Source: JBDTVS01 sp040007095
GTDB lineage: Bacteria > Acidobacteriota > Vicinamibacteria > Vicinamibacterales > CAVVIG01
Assembly: GCA_040007095.1 (NCBI GenBank)
Contig: JBDTVS010000136.1
Coordinates: forward strand, 1-55,759
Direction: 5' to 3'
DNA length: 55,759 nucleotides
Shown: piece by piece, positions 16,373 through 24,105 of the stretch
Layout: every line of letters starts with the position of its first letter
Numbering within the stretch: position 1 is the stretch's first letter
The notes under the pieces: model-generated
Told to the model about the DNA's origin: nothing
What the model saw: the letters and a program-made list of their open reading frames with translations, nothing else
The model's database searches: none
Position numbers and translations under genes: made by a program

Positions 16373-16406
16373 CGGCAGGTCGGGCGGGTAGCGGACCTAC
16401 CAGCCG
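16373..16406. repeat. REP-like hairpin between rpsQ and rplN
   Basis: CGGCAGGTCGGG (16373-16384) pairs at 9 of 12 positions with ACCTACCAGCCG (16395-16406). It is the second copy of the element at 15449-15477; GGCAGGT and CCTACCAGCC are identical in both. Confidence 0.72.
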
Positions 16407-16445
16407 GACGCGCAAACTGCCTCACTCGGTCCACGGAGAGCAACC

Positions 16446-16814
16446 ATGATCCAAATGCGTTCGATTCTCGACGTCGCCGACAATTCCGGCGCTCGAAAAA
16501 TCGCGGTCATCAATCCCATCGGTGGTTCGACCGGCCGGTACGCGAGACTCGGAGATATCGTCACCGCGTCGGTCAAAGAGGCGACGCCGGAGGGCACCGT
16601 CAAGAAGGGGCAGGTCGTCAAGGCGGTGATCGTGCGCACCGTCAAGGAGCAGCGGCGCCGGGACGGGACCTACATCCGCTTCGATCGCAACGCTGCCGTA
16701 CTGGTCAACGATCAGGGTGATCCGGTGGGCACGCGCGTGTTCGGCCCGGTCGCCCGGGAACTGCGCGAGCGCCGCTTCATGAAGATCATTTCGCTTGCGC
16801 CCGAGGTGCTCTAG
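16446..16814 (+). CDS. rplN: 50S ribosomal protein L14
   Basis: A 122-residue protein at the subunit interface. MIQMRSILDVADNSGARKI, GDIVTASVKEATPEGTVKKG and the final GTRVFGPVARELRERRFMKI are conserved throughout. Exact family length. rplX starts on the next base after its stop. Confidence 0.98.
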   Translation: MIQMRSILDVADNSGARKIAVINPIGGSTGRYARLGDIVTASVKEATPEGTVKKGQVVKAVIVRTVKEQRRRDGTYIRFDRNAAVLVNDQGDPVGTRVFGPVARELRERRFMKIISLAPEVL

Positions 16815-17147
16815 ATGTCTCAGCTCGCCACCCCGATTCGGAAGAACGACACCGTGCTCATCATCACGGGGAAGGACCGCGGCAAGCGTGGACGCGTCTT
16901 GAAGGTGTTGCCCGACAAGAATCGGTTGATTGTCGAAGGCATGAACCTGATCAAGCGTCATACGCGGCCCAATCCGGGCAAGAACATCAAGGGCGGCATC
17001 ATCGAGCGCGAGGCGTCGCTGCACGCCTCCAACGCGCAGCTGGTCTGTCCCGAATGCGGCGCGCAAACCCGCGTCGGCCGCAAGATTCTCGGCGACGGGC
17101 GCAAGGTCCGCGTGTGCCGCAAGTGCGAGGGGGTCGTGGACAAATGA
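16815..17147 (+). CDS. rplX: 50S ribosomal protein L24
   Basis: A 110-residue assembly-initiator protein with a KOW motif (KNDTVLIITGKDRGKRGRVL) and a C-terminal zinc-ribbon-like segment: CPEC at about 75-78 and CRKC near the end. It abuts rplN and overlaps rplE by ATGA, so the three are translationally linked. Confidence 0.97.
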   Translation: MSQLATPIRKNDTVLIITGKDRGKRGRVLKVLPDKNRLIVEGMNLIKRHTRPNPGKNIKGGIIEREASLHASNAQLVCPECGAQTRVGRKILGDGRKVRVCRKCEGVVDK

Positions 17148-17686
17148 GCCGGTTGAAGGACAAATACCAACAGGAAGTCGTGGCGGCCCTCCAGAAGGAG
17201 TTCGGCTACACCAACGTCATGGCCGTGCCCCGGATCGAGAAAGTCGTCGTCAACATGGGCCTCGGCGAGGCGACGGCGAACGCCAAGCTGGTCGATGTCG
17301 GGTCTGATGAACTGGCGCGGATCACCGGCCAGAAACCGGTGGCGCGCCGGGCGAAGAAGTCGGTCGCCCAATTCAAGGTCCGCAAAGGGCAGCCGATCGC
17401 GACCATGGTTACGCTGCGCGGCGAGCGGATGTGGGAGTTTCTCGATCGGCTGATGTCGATTGCGTTGCCGCGCGTTCGCGACTTCAAGGGCGTGTCGCCG
17501 CGCGGCTTCGACGGCCGCGGCAACTACACGCTTGGCCTCAAGGATCAGCTGTTGTTCCCCGAGATCGACTACATGAAGGTCGACAAGGCCCGCGGGATGA
17601 ACGTGTCGGTCGTGACCACCGCGCATACCGACGAGGAAGCCAGGAAGCTGCTGCAGTTTATCGGGATGCCGTTCCGGAAAGACTAG
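17144..17686 (+). CDS. rplE: 50S ribosomal protein L5
   Basis: A 180-residue 5S rRNA-binding protein of the central protuberance. MSRLKDKYQQEVVAALQKEF, VPRIEKVVVNMGLGEA, the GQKPVARRAKKSVAQFKVRK loop and the FPEIDYMKVDKARGMNV segment are conserved. ATG 17144 overlaps the rplX stop; the upstream extension of the frame is not part of the gene. Confidence 0.98.
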   Translation: MSRLKDKYQQEVVAALQKEFGYTNVMAVPRIEKVVVNMGLGEATANAKLVDVGSDELARITGQKPVARRAKKSVAQFKVRKGQPIATMVTLRGERMWEFLDRLMSIALPRVRDFKGVSPRGFDGRGNYTLGLKDQLLFPEIDYMKVDKARGMNVSVVTTAHTDEEARKLLQFIGMPFRKD

Positions 17687-17722
17687 GAACCCAGGCAAAG
17701 GATCAAGGACCAGGGACGAGAT

Positions 17723-17908
17723 ATGGCCACTACCGCAAAGATCGCCAAGGAAGCAAAGCCCCCCAAGTTCAAGGTCCGGCTCCGCAATCGGTGCCGGCTG
17801 TGCGGTCGTCCCCGCGCCTACATGCGGAAGTTCGCCCTGTGCCGCCTGTGTTTCCGCAAGCTGGCGCTTGAAGGCGATGTTACGGGCGTGACCAAGAGCA
17901 GTTGGTGA
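17723..17908 (+). CDS. rpsN: 30S ribosomal protein S14, zinc-binding type
   Basis: A 61-residue short form of S14 carrying a zinc ribbon (CRLCGRP and CRLCFRKLA). KVRLRNRCRLCGRPRAYMRK is the conserved core and it ends GVTKSSW. The cysteine form depends on zinc; a zinc-free paralogue, if any, is not in this window. After it comes a 148-bp gap with a strong hairpin before rpsH. Confidence 0.97.
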   Translation: MATTAKIAKEAKPPKFKVRLRNRCRLCGRPRAYMRKFALCRLCFRKLALEGDVTGVTKSSW

Positions 17909-17941
17909 TTGAGGTGCGGAGCGCTCAGTCCAGTGGGAGGT

Positions 17942-17989
17942 GCGCAACCTGCCGGGTGCGGTGTGCACCGCAGATGCGGCAGGTTACGC
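17942..17989. repeat. Strong two-part hairpin between rpsN and rpsH
   Basis: GCGCAACCTGCCG (17942-17954) pairs with CGGCAGGTTACGC (17977-17989) at 12 of 13 positions. Inside, TGCGGTG (17957-17963) pairs with CACCGCA (17966-17972). It lies about 70 bp before the rpsH ATG. Confidence 0.85.
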
Positions 17990-18056
17990 CTTGCCCGCCG
18001 CCGCTTGCACTTCGCCGCTGGCACGTTGTCACGATGCACCACGAAGGTTCAGACAT

Positions 18057-18464
18057 ATGACAGACCCGATCGCAGACATGCTCACCCGGCTTCGCAACGC
18101 CGTGAGCGCGAAACACACGCGCGTCGATATTCCCGCGTCCAGGCTCAAAGCCGACATCGCGCGCATCCTTCAGGACGAAGGTTACATCCAGGGCTTCAAG
18201 CTGCTGGACGATGGCACCGACCAGACGGCGCCGGTCAAGACGCTGCGGGTCTTCCTGAAATACGGCCCGAAAGGCGAGAAGATCATCACCGGCATCGAAC
18301 GCATCAGCCGTCCCGGGCGCCGCGTGTATTTCGGCCGCGACGATGTGCCGGATGTGCTGGCGGGCCTCGGCACCAGCATTCTGACGACCTCTCGCGGCGT
18401 GATGACCGGCCGTGCGGCGGTCAAGGCCGGGGTTGGCGGTGAAGTGCTCTGCAACGTGTGGTAG
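18057..18464 (+). CDS. rpsH: 30S ribosomal protein S8
   Basis: A 135-residue 16S rRNA-binding protein that regulates the spc operon in E. coli. TDPIADMLTRLRNAVSAKH, IARILQDEGYI and the C-terminal TSRGVMTGRAAVKAGVGGE are conserved. ATG 18057 begins the conserved N-terminus; the frame upstream covers the hairpin region and is not expected to be translated. Confidence 0.98.
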   Translation: MTDPIADMLTRLRNAVSAKHTRVDIPASRLKADIARILQDEGYIQGFKLLDDGTDQTAPVKTLRVFLKYGPKGEKIITGIERISRPGRRVYFGRDDVPDVLAGLGTSILTTSRGVMTGRAAVKAGVGGEVLCNVW

Positions 18465-18477
18465 GTCCGAACGTGGA

Positions 18478-18503
18478 AGGCTGAAAAGCGAAGACGTCAG
18501 CCT
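18478..18503. repeat. Small hairpin between rpsH and rplF
   Basis: AGGCTGA (18478-18484) pairs exactly with TCAGCCT (18497-18503) over a 12-base loop in the 75-bp gap before rplF. Confidence 0.6.
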
Positions 18504-18539
18504 GCCCTCTTCAGACTGCAAACTTACGGGAAGCGAATT

Positions 18540-19079
18540 ATGTCTCGAATTGGCAAGAAACCGATCACGATCCCCAAGGGTGTTACGGTCAAAGTGCACG
18601 ACGGCGCGGTCGAGGTGCAGGGCCCGAAGGGAAAGCTCCGTCAGGGATTCCCGGTAGGGATCAACTTCGAGCTGGCCGACGGCAGCCTGCTGGCGAAGCG
18701 CTCGACCGACGACCCGGCGCTCGGCAAGTTTCACGGCCTGGCGCGCAGTCTCGTGGCCAACGCGGTGGCCGGCGTCACCGACGGCTTCAAGCGCGAGCTC
18801 GATATCGTGGGCGTCGGCTATCGCGCCGAGGTCAAAGGAAAACAGGTCGTGTTCGCGCTGGGCTACTCGCACCCGGTGGTCTACGACATTCCGGTCGGCA
18901 TCGACGTTGTCATCGAGAAGCAGACGCACATCACGGTCACCGGCGTCGACCGCCAGCTGGTCGGCCAGGTGGCGGCGAACATCCACCGCCTGCGCAAGCC
19001 GGATCCCTATAAGCAGAAGGGCGTTCGCTACACCGGGGAAGTACTGAAGAAGAAGGCCGGAAAGACCGGCGCGAAGTAA
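18540..19079 (+). CDS. rplF: 50S ribosomal protein L6
   Basis: A 179-residue protein near the factor-binding site, made of two related domains. MSRIGKKPITIPKGVTVKV opens it; VAGVTDGFKRELDIVGVGYR joins the halves, and GVDRQLVGQVAANIHRLRKP with DPYKQKGVRYTGE closes it. Normal length and order in the spc block. Confidence 0.98.
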   Translation: MSRIGKKPITIPKGVTVKVHDGAVEVQGPKGKLRQGFPVGINFELADGSLLAKRSTDDPALGKFHGLARSLVANAVAGVTDGFKRELDIVGVGYRAEVKGKQVVFALGYSHPVVYDIPVGIDVVIEKQTHITVTGVDRQLVGQVAANIHRLRKPDPYKQKGVRYTGEVLKKKAGKTGAK

Positions 19080-19096
19080 GTGATGAGGGACGAGCG

Positions 19097-19471
19097 ATGA
19101 AAATCCGAACGAAAGCCGACCGTCGCGAGCGGATCCACCTGCGGCAGCGCAAGCGGATCACCGGGACGCCCGAACGGCCGCGGCTCAGCGTCTTTCGCAG
19201 CGTGTCGCACATCTACGCCCAGGTCATCGACGATCTCAGTGGCAAGACGCTGGTGGCCGCATCGACCGCCGAGCCGGCCCTGCGGGGCGGGTTTGCGAAG
19301 GACGTGCGCGGTGGCAACCAGAAGGGCGCCGAAGCGATCGGGGCTGCGATTGCCGCCCGTTCGATCGAGAAGGGCATCACCCGCGTGGTGTTCGATCGTG
19401 GTGGATTTCTGTATCACGGCCGGATTCGCGCGATCGCGGATGCGGCCCGCAAAGCCGGTTTGGAGTTTTAA
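19097..19471 (+). CDS. rplR: 50S ribosomal protein L18
   Basis: A 124-residue 5S rRNA-binding protein. RIHLRQRKRITGTPERPRLS and VFRSVSHIYAQVIDD are the conserved N-terminal half, and VFDRGGFLYHGRIRAIADAA the conserved C-terminal half. Its last base is the first base of the rpsE ATG. Confidence 0.97.
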   Translation: MKIRTKADRRERIHLRQRKRITGTPERPRLSVFRSVSHIYAQVIDDLSGKTLVAASTAEPALRGGFAKDVRGGNQKGAEAIGAAIAARSIEKGITRVVFDRGGFLYHGRIRAIADAARKAGLEF

Positions 19472-19989
19472 TGAAAACGCGCGAACGAATCGACGCATCG
19501 CAGCTCGACATCAAGGACAACGTGGTGTCGATCAACCGTGTGACGAAGGTCGTCAAGGGCGGCAAGAACCTCAGCTTCAGCGCGCTCGTGGTGGTCGGCG
19601 ATGGACACGGGGTCGTGGGCTTCGGCGTCGGCAAGGCGAAAGAAGTGCCGTCGGCCATCAAGAAGGGCATCGAAGCGGCGAAGAAGAACCTGATTCGGGT
19701 TCCGTTGCATGGGACGACCATCCCGCACCGGATTCTCGGTAATTTCGGTGCGGGCAGCGTCCTGCTCAAGCCGGCGCCCGACGGCACCGGCGTCATTGCC
19801 GGTGGTGCGGTGCGCGCGGTGGTCGAGGCGGCCGGGATCACCAACATCATGACCAAGTCGCTCGGGTCGGCCAACCCCCACAACGTCGTGCGGGCGACGA
19901 TCTCGGGCCTCGACGCGCTCAAGGATCCGTCGCTCATCGCCCGGTTGCGGGGCAAGGACCTTCAGGAGTTGACGACGTTTCGTAGTTGA
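19471..19989 (+). CDS. rpsE: 30S ribosomal protein S5
   Basis: A 172-residue fidelity protein. The double-stranded-RNA-binding-like N-domain spans VVSINRVTKVVKGGKNLSF to GKAKEVPSAIKKGIEAAKK, and the C-domain includes GTGVIAGGAVRAVVEAAGI and KSLGSANPHNVVRAT. Its start overlaps the rplR stop by one base. A hairpin-bearing gap of 108 bp separates it from rpmD. Confidence 0.98.
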   Translation: MKTRERIDASQLDIKDNVVSINRVTKVVKGGKNLSFSALVVVGDGHGVVGFGVGKAKEVPSAIKKGIEAAKKNLIRVPLHGTTIPHRILGNFGAGSVLLKPAPDGTGVIAGGAVRAVVEAAGITNIMTKSLGSANPHNVVRATISGLDALKDPSLIARLRGKDLQELTTFRS

Positions 19990-20007
19990 CCGTGGCGGAA
20001 AATTAAT

Positions 20008-20057
20008 CTGGTCGATCTCGCTCATGGGTCGTTTTCGAGTGAGCGATCGCCGACCAG
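20008..20057. repeat. Hairpin between rpsE and rpmD
   Basis: CTGGTCG (20008-20014) pairs with CGACCAG (20051-20057), and CGCTCA (20019-20024) with TGAGCG (20040-20045), giving a two-step stem over a 15-base loop. CTGGTC/GACCAG also occurs in the str-region palindromes. Confidence 0.78.
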
Positions 20058-20097
20058 TACGCGGATACCAAGTTCGGATACCGAGCTTAAGGATTCG

Positions 20098-20298
20098 ATG
20101 ATGAATCACCGGACCGATTCGAAGGGCGGCACCGTGAAGGTCACGCTGTTGAAGAGCCCGATTGGGTTCAAGCGGAACCAACTCGCGGTCGTGACGGGTC
20201 TCGGGCTGCGGCGCATCCGCCACACCGTGGAGCTCAAGGACACCCCGGACATCCGGGGAATGATCCACAAGGTGCGTCATCTGGTCACCGTAGAGTAA
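20098..20298 (+). CDS. rpmD: 50S ribosomal protein L30
   Basis: A 66-residue L30. The core VKVTLLKSPIGFKRNQLAVV and LGLRRIRHTVELKDTPDIRGM are conserved. Two starts compete: ATG 20098, preceded by AAGGA at a workable spacing, and GTG 20134, which would begin exactly at the conserved strand. The ATG is preferred for its ribosome binding site; the extra 12 residues are then an N-terminal extension. Confidence 0.95.
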   Translation: MMNHRTDSKGGTVKVTLLKSPIGFKRNQLAVVTGLGLRRIRHTVELKDTPDIRGMIHKVRHLVTVE

Positions 20299-20312
20299 TG
20301 ACGTTGCCGCGG

Positions 20313-20339
20313 GGCCCGATGCGTATTCCGCATCAGGCC
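20313..20339. repeat. Hairpin between rpmD and rplO
   Basis: GGCCCGATGCG (20313-20323) pairs with CGCATCAGGCC (20329-20339) at 10 of 11 positions over a TATTC loop, in the 72-bp gap before rplO. Confidence 0.8.
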
Positions 20340-20370
20340 GGCGGCACATCGCATTGATAGGATCACGGGC

Positions 20371-20823
20371 ATGGATCTCAGTAATCTGAAACCGCCGAAG
20401 GGTGCCAAGCACGTCAAGAAGCGGATTGGCCGGGGCCAGGGGTCGGGGAACGGCAAGACGGCCGGGCGCGGCCACAAGGGTGCCAAATCGCGTTCGGGCT
20501 TCAAGTTCAAGCGCGGATTCGAAGGCGGCCAGATGCCGCTGCACCGCCGCGTTCCCAAGCGCGGCTTCCACAACCCCTTCCGCGTGGAATACGAGGTCGT
20601 CAACCTCGACACGCTGGCGGAGAGATTCGAGGCGGGCACCGTGGTGACGCCAGAGTTGCTCCGTGAGCGCGGCATCGTGAGCCGTGGCAAGCAGCACGTG
20701 AAGGTGCTCGCCCGTGGCGATATCGACAAGGCGCTCACCGTGCGCGTACACAAGTTCAGTGGCAAGGCGGCCGAGAAGATTGCCGCGGCGGGCGGCACCA
20801 CCGAGGCCATTGGAATGGGGTAG
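20371..20823 (+). CDS. rplO: 50S ribosomal protein L15
   Basis: A 150-residue late-assembly protein. MDLSNLKPPKGAKHVKKRIG and the glycine-rich GQGSGNGKTAGRGHKGAKSR are the family signature, and GFEGGQMPLHRRVPKRGFHN follows. Normal length. secY follows 81 bp later. Confidence 0.98.
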   Translation: MDLSNLKPPKGAKHVKKRIGRGQGSGNGKTAGRGHKGAKSRSGFKFKRGFEGGQMPLHRRVPKRGFHNPFRVEYEVVNLDTLAERFEAGTVVTPELLRERGIVSRGKQHVKVLARGDIDKALTVRVHKFSGKAAEKIAAAGGTTEAIGMG

Positions 20824-20904
20824 TCGCGTGATGTGGTAATGGGATAATGGTCGCTGGATGTCCCACCACTTCCTGATTACCTCGTCACATGCAAGGTTGA
20901 ACTT

Positions 20905-22290
20905 ATGGACAGCCTGAAGAACATCTTCCAGGTCTCTGAGCTGCGCAACCGGGTGCTGTTCACGCTCGGTCTGCTCGGCGTGTATCGACTGGGACACCAC
21001 GTCACGATCCCGGGTGTCAACCGCGCCGCGATCGATGAGCTGGCGCGCCAGGCGCAGAACACCATGTTCGGCCTGTACGACATGTTCACCGGCGGCGGAA
21101 TTTCGAAGATGACGATTTTCGCGCTGGGTGTCATGCCCTACATCAGCGCATCGATCATCCTGCAGCTGCTGACCGTCGTCTGGCCGTATCTCGAGCGCGT
21201 CTCGAAGGAAGGCGAGCTCGGGCGCCGCAAGATCACGCAGTACACCCGCTATGGAACGATCGCGCTGAGCATCGTGCAGGGACTCGGCATCGCGATCTAC
21301 CTCGAGCGCTCGACCCAGGTCGCGGGCGGCCTGCCCCTGGTCAACAACCCGGGCATGGCGTTCCGGATGATGACGGTGCTGACACTGACGACCGGCACCT
21401 GTTTCGTGATGTGGCTCGGCGAGCAGATCACCGAACGGGGGATTGGCAACGGCATGTCGCTGATCATTTTCGCGGGGATCGTCGTCGGCTTGCCCCGCGG
21501 CGCGATCCAGGTGGTGGATCAGATGCGCACCGGGCAGCTGGGTCTCATCCAGGTGCTGTTCGTGATCCTGATGATGGTGTTCGTGATTGGCGCGATTATC
21601 TTCGTCGAGCGCGGTCACCGCCGCGTCACGGTCCAGTACGCGAAACGGGTCGTCGGGCGGAGGATGTACGGCGGATCGAGCACGCACATACCGCTCAAAG
21701 TCAACACCGGCGGCGTGATTCCGATCATCTTCGCCTCCTCGATCCTGGCGTTCCCACAAACCATCGCGGCGATGTTCAAGAGCGGCGGCTGGGCCGACAG
21801 TCTGTCGACGCAGCTCGGCCTGGGCATGCCCCTCTACAACCTGCTCTACGTCGCCGGTATCGTGTTCTTCGCGTATTTCTACACCGCGATCATCTTCAAC
21901 CCGGACGATGTCGCGGAGAATATGCGGAAGTACGGCGGCTTCGTGCCCGGGATTCGACCGGGAAAGCGAACGGCGGAATACATCGACACGATCCTGACCC
22001 GCATCACCCTGGCCGGTGCCGTCTACCTGGCGTTGATCGCCATCCTGCCGCAGATTCTGCTGAGCGGCTTCAAGGTGGCGCCGATTCCGTTCATCGGCGA
22101 GCGTCTCGATGCGATGCTGCCGCAGTTCATCACGCAGGGCATGAACCTGCCGTTCTACTTCGGCGGCACGACGATTCTGATCGTCGTCGGCGTGGCGATG
22201 GATACGGTCCAACAAGTGGAATCACAACTGATCATGCGGCACTACGACGGCTTCATGAAGAAGACACGAATTCGCGGACGCAGGGCCTAG
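20905..22290 (+). CDS. secY: Preprotein translocase subunit SecY
   Basis: A 461-residue inner-membrane channel with about ten transmembrane helices. Conserved features include LFTLGLLGVYRLGHHVTIPG, MFTGGGISKMTIFALGVMPY with the plug/TM2 region, the GIGNGMSLIIFAGI motif, and cytoplasmic loops with YAKRVVGRRMYGG and VAENMRKYGGFVPGIRPGK. It works with SecE/SecG, which are not in this window. adk begins on the base after its stop. Confidence 0.98.
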   Translation: MDSLKNIFQVSELRNRVLFTLGLLGVYRLGHHVTIPGVNRAAIDELARQAQNTMFGLYDMFTGGGISKMTIFALGVMPYISASIILQLLTVVWPYLERVSKEGELGRRKITQYTRYGTIALSIVQGLGIAIYLERSTQVAGGLPLVNNPGMAFRMMTVLTLTTGTCFVMWLGEQITERGIGNGMSLIIFAGIVVGLPRGAIQVVDQMRTGQLGLIQVLFVILMMVFVIGAIIFVERGHRRVTVQYAKRVVGRRMYGGSSTHIPLKVNTGGVIPIIFASSILAFPQTIAAMFKSGGWADSLSTQLGLGMPLYNLLYVAGIVFFAYFYTAIIFNPDDVAENMRKYGGFVPGIRPGKRTAEYIDTILTRITLAGAVYLALIAILPQILLSGFKVAPIPFIGERLDAMLPQFITQGMNLPFYFGGTTILIVVGVAMDTVQQVESQLIMRHYDGFMKKTRIRGRRA

Positions 22291-22998
22291 ATGGCGCTCA
22301 ACGTGATCATGCTCGGCCCGCCCGGAGCAGGAAAGGGCACGCAGGCGGAGCGTTTCGCCCACGGGCGTGGAATTCCGAAGATATCGACCGGCGAGATTCT
22401 CCGCCGGGCCGTGGAAGACGGCACCGAGATTGGTGTGCGGGTGAAGGCCACCATGGATCGCGGCGAACTGGTGAACGACGAACTGATGAGTGGCATCGTG
22501 CGCGAGCGGCTCGAGAAAGCGGATGCGCGGTCGGGCTTCATCCTCGATGGCTTTCCGCGGACCGTCGCTCAGGCGGAAGCGCTCGACCTGATGATCGTCG
22601 ACCGCGGATCGCTGCTGGTCATCGATATCGTGGTGCCGGAGACCGAGCTGGTCCGACGTTTGGCCAGCCGGATGATTTGTGCCGATTGCGGCGCCAACGC
22701 GGGTGAGGCGGCGAAGCCAGGATCTGCGATGGCCGAGGCCCACGCGCATCCCGACCGTTGTCGCCGCTGCGGCGGACAGCTCGTCCAGCGCGCCGACGAC
22801 ACCAACGGTGTCGTCAGAGAGCGGCTGAAGGTGTACCACTGCCAGACCGAGCCGCTGGTCGAGTACTACCGTCGGCGACCGACGTTCCGGTCGGTGGACG
22901 GGGCTCAGTCCCCCGACAACGTCGCCGCGGATCTCGCGACGGCCGTGGATGTGGCGCATCAAGTGGCGATGGCAGCGGGCGGAGGGGTCCGGCGGTGA
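22291..22998 (+). CDS. adk: Adenylate kinase, cysteine-bearing LID
   Basis: A 235-residue phosphotransferase interconverting ATP, ADP and AMP. The P-loop GPPGAGKGTQAERFA is at residues 8-22, then KISTGEILRRAV and GFILDGFPRTVAQAEAL of the AMP site. The LID carries CADC and CRRCGGQLVQRADD, so it is of the zinc-binding type. The stretch between the two cysteine pairs is unusually long (about 25 residues with AEAHAHPDR), which makes the protein longer than the common 215. It directly abuts secY and overlaps map by 4 bp. Confidence 0.97.
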   Translation: MALNVIMLGPPGAGKGTQAERFAHGRGIPKISTGEILRRAVEDGTEIGVRVKATMDRGELVNDELMSGIVRERLEKADARSGFILDGFPRTVAQAEALDLMIVDRGSLLVIDIVVPETELVRRLASRMICADCGANAGEAAKPGSAMAEAHAHPDRCRRCGGQLVQRADDTNGVVRERLKVYHCQTEPLVEYYRRRPTFRSVDGAQSPDNVAADLATAVDVAHQVAMAAGGGVRR

Positions 22999-23768
22999 TT
23001 GTCTGCCGATCGAAATCGGAGCTCGATCGCATGCGCGAGGCCGGTCGTCTGGTGGGCGAAGTGCTCACGGAGCTTGCCGGGCATGTGGCGATCGGCGTGA
23101 GCACGGGCGATCTCGACGCGCTCGCCGAGAAGCGGATCCGACAGGCAGGGGCGACTCCGGCGTTCAAGGGGTACCACGGGTATCCGGCGGCGATTTGCGC
23201 CTCGATCAACGACGAGGTGATTCATGGGATCCCCTCGGGACGCCGCCTGCTCCAGGGCGGCGACATTATTTCGATCGACGTCGGCGCGGCGCTCGACGGG
23301 TATTTCGGCGACAGTGCGATTACGCTGCCGGTCGGTGCGGTGTCGGAGCAGGCGGCGACGCTGTTGCGGGTGACGGACGAAGCGCTGCAGAAAGCGATCG
23401 AACAGGTCCGGCCGGGGAGCCGGGTCTCGGATATCAGCGCCGCGGTGCAACGGCACGTCGAGTCGCACGGGTTCTCGGTCGTGCGGGAATTTGTCGGCCA
23501 TGGCATCGGCCAGAAGATGCACGAGGAACCGCAGGTACCCAACTACGGCGAACCGGGTCGCGGCCCGCGGTTGACCGAGGGCATGGTGCTGGCTATCGAG
23601 CCGATGGTCAACGCCGGCAAGGCCGCCGTGAAAGTGCTCGCCGACGGGTGGACCGCGGTCACGCGCGACGGCAGCTTGTCGGCCCATTTCGAACACACCG
23701 TGGCGGTCACGGCGGGAGAGCCGTGGATTCTGACGGCGAGAGAAGTGCCGGCGGCGGTCCGGCGTTAG
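22995..23768 (+). CDS. map: Type I methionine aminopeptidase
   Basis: A 257-residue dimetal peptidase removing N-terminal methionine. Metal ligands are visible: the two aspartates in IISIDVGAALDGYFGDSA, the histidine in EFVGHGIGQKMHEEP, and the glutamates in MVLAIEPM and AHFEHTV. GTG 22995 overlaps the adk stop (GTGA). The upstream frame extension runs inside adk and is rejected. The 3' end overlaps infA by 46 bp. Confidence 0.97.
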   Translation: MIVCRSKSELDRMREAGRLVGEVLTELAGHVAIGVSTGDLDALAEKRIRQAGATPAFKGYHGYPAAICASINDEVIHGIPSGRRLLQGGDIISIDVGAALDGYFGDSAITLPVGAVSEQAATLLRVTDEALQKAIEQVRPGSRVSDISAAVQRHVESHGFSVVREFVGHGIGQKMHEEPQVPNYGEPGRGPRLTEGMVLAIEPMVNAGKAAVKVLADGWTAVTRDGSLSAHFEHTVAVTAGEPWILTAREVPAAVRR

Positions 23769-23959
23769 CCGGCGTCGTGGCGGAACTGCTGCCGAGCGGG
23801 CTCTGTCGCGTACGTCTGGACGAGGGGCCGTACATCGTGGCGCACGTGGCGGACCGGGTCGAGCGCAACTTCGTGCGGGTGCTGGTCGGCGATCGGGTGC
23901 GAGTGGAACTGTCGAGGGTGGACAACCGCCGCGGCAGAATCGTACAGAAGGAATCGTAG
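23723..23959 (+). CDS. infA: Translation initiation factor IF-1, divergent
   Basis: A 78-residue OB-fold protein. GVVAELLPSGLCRVRLDEGP, YIVAHVADRVERNFVRVLVG and DRVRVELSRVDNRRGRIV align along the whole length of IF-1, which usually has about 72 residues. The N-terminus is not the usual MAKED type. GTG 23723 is chosen because GGGAGAG stands just before it; this start lies inside map, giving a 46-bp overlap. The position between map and rpmJ is the standard one for infA. The sequence is more divergent than its ribosomal neighbours. Confidence 0.85.
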   Translation: MDSDGERSAGGGPALAGVVAELLPSGLCRVRLDEGPYIVAHVADRVERNFVRVLVGDRVRVELSRVDNRRGRIVQKES

Positions 23960-23999
23960 AGAAGGATCGCTCGGAAGGATCGCTCGGAAGGATCGCAGA
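23947..23999. repeat. 13-bp tandem array C at the end of infA
   Basis: GAAGGATCGCTCG is repeated at 23961-23973 and 23974-23986, with a variant GAAGGATCGCAGA at 23987-23999. A degenerate 14-bp copy (23947-23960) includes the last codons of infA. Confidence 0.9.
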
Positions 24000-24105
24000 G
24001 CAGATTTGTTGGATAGCGACGATCACCGCGGGGGCTTCACAGGCCGCAGAGACGTTTTCTCCGCGTCCCAGGCGTGTCCGGCGGTCGACGTAGTCAGGGA
24101 CAGCC

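Noticed and set aside
16373..16406. Rho-independent terminator after rpsQ
   Set aside because: No T-run follows the stem, and the operon continues; it is better described as a REP-like repeat.
19468..22215. 915-codon open frame on the minus strand across rpsE to secY
   Set aside because: It crosses several certain ribosomal genes and intergenic hairpins, has antisense-type composition, and matches no family.
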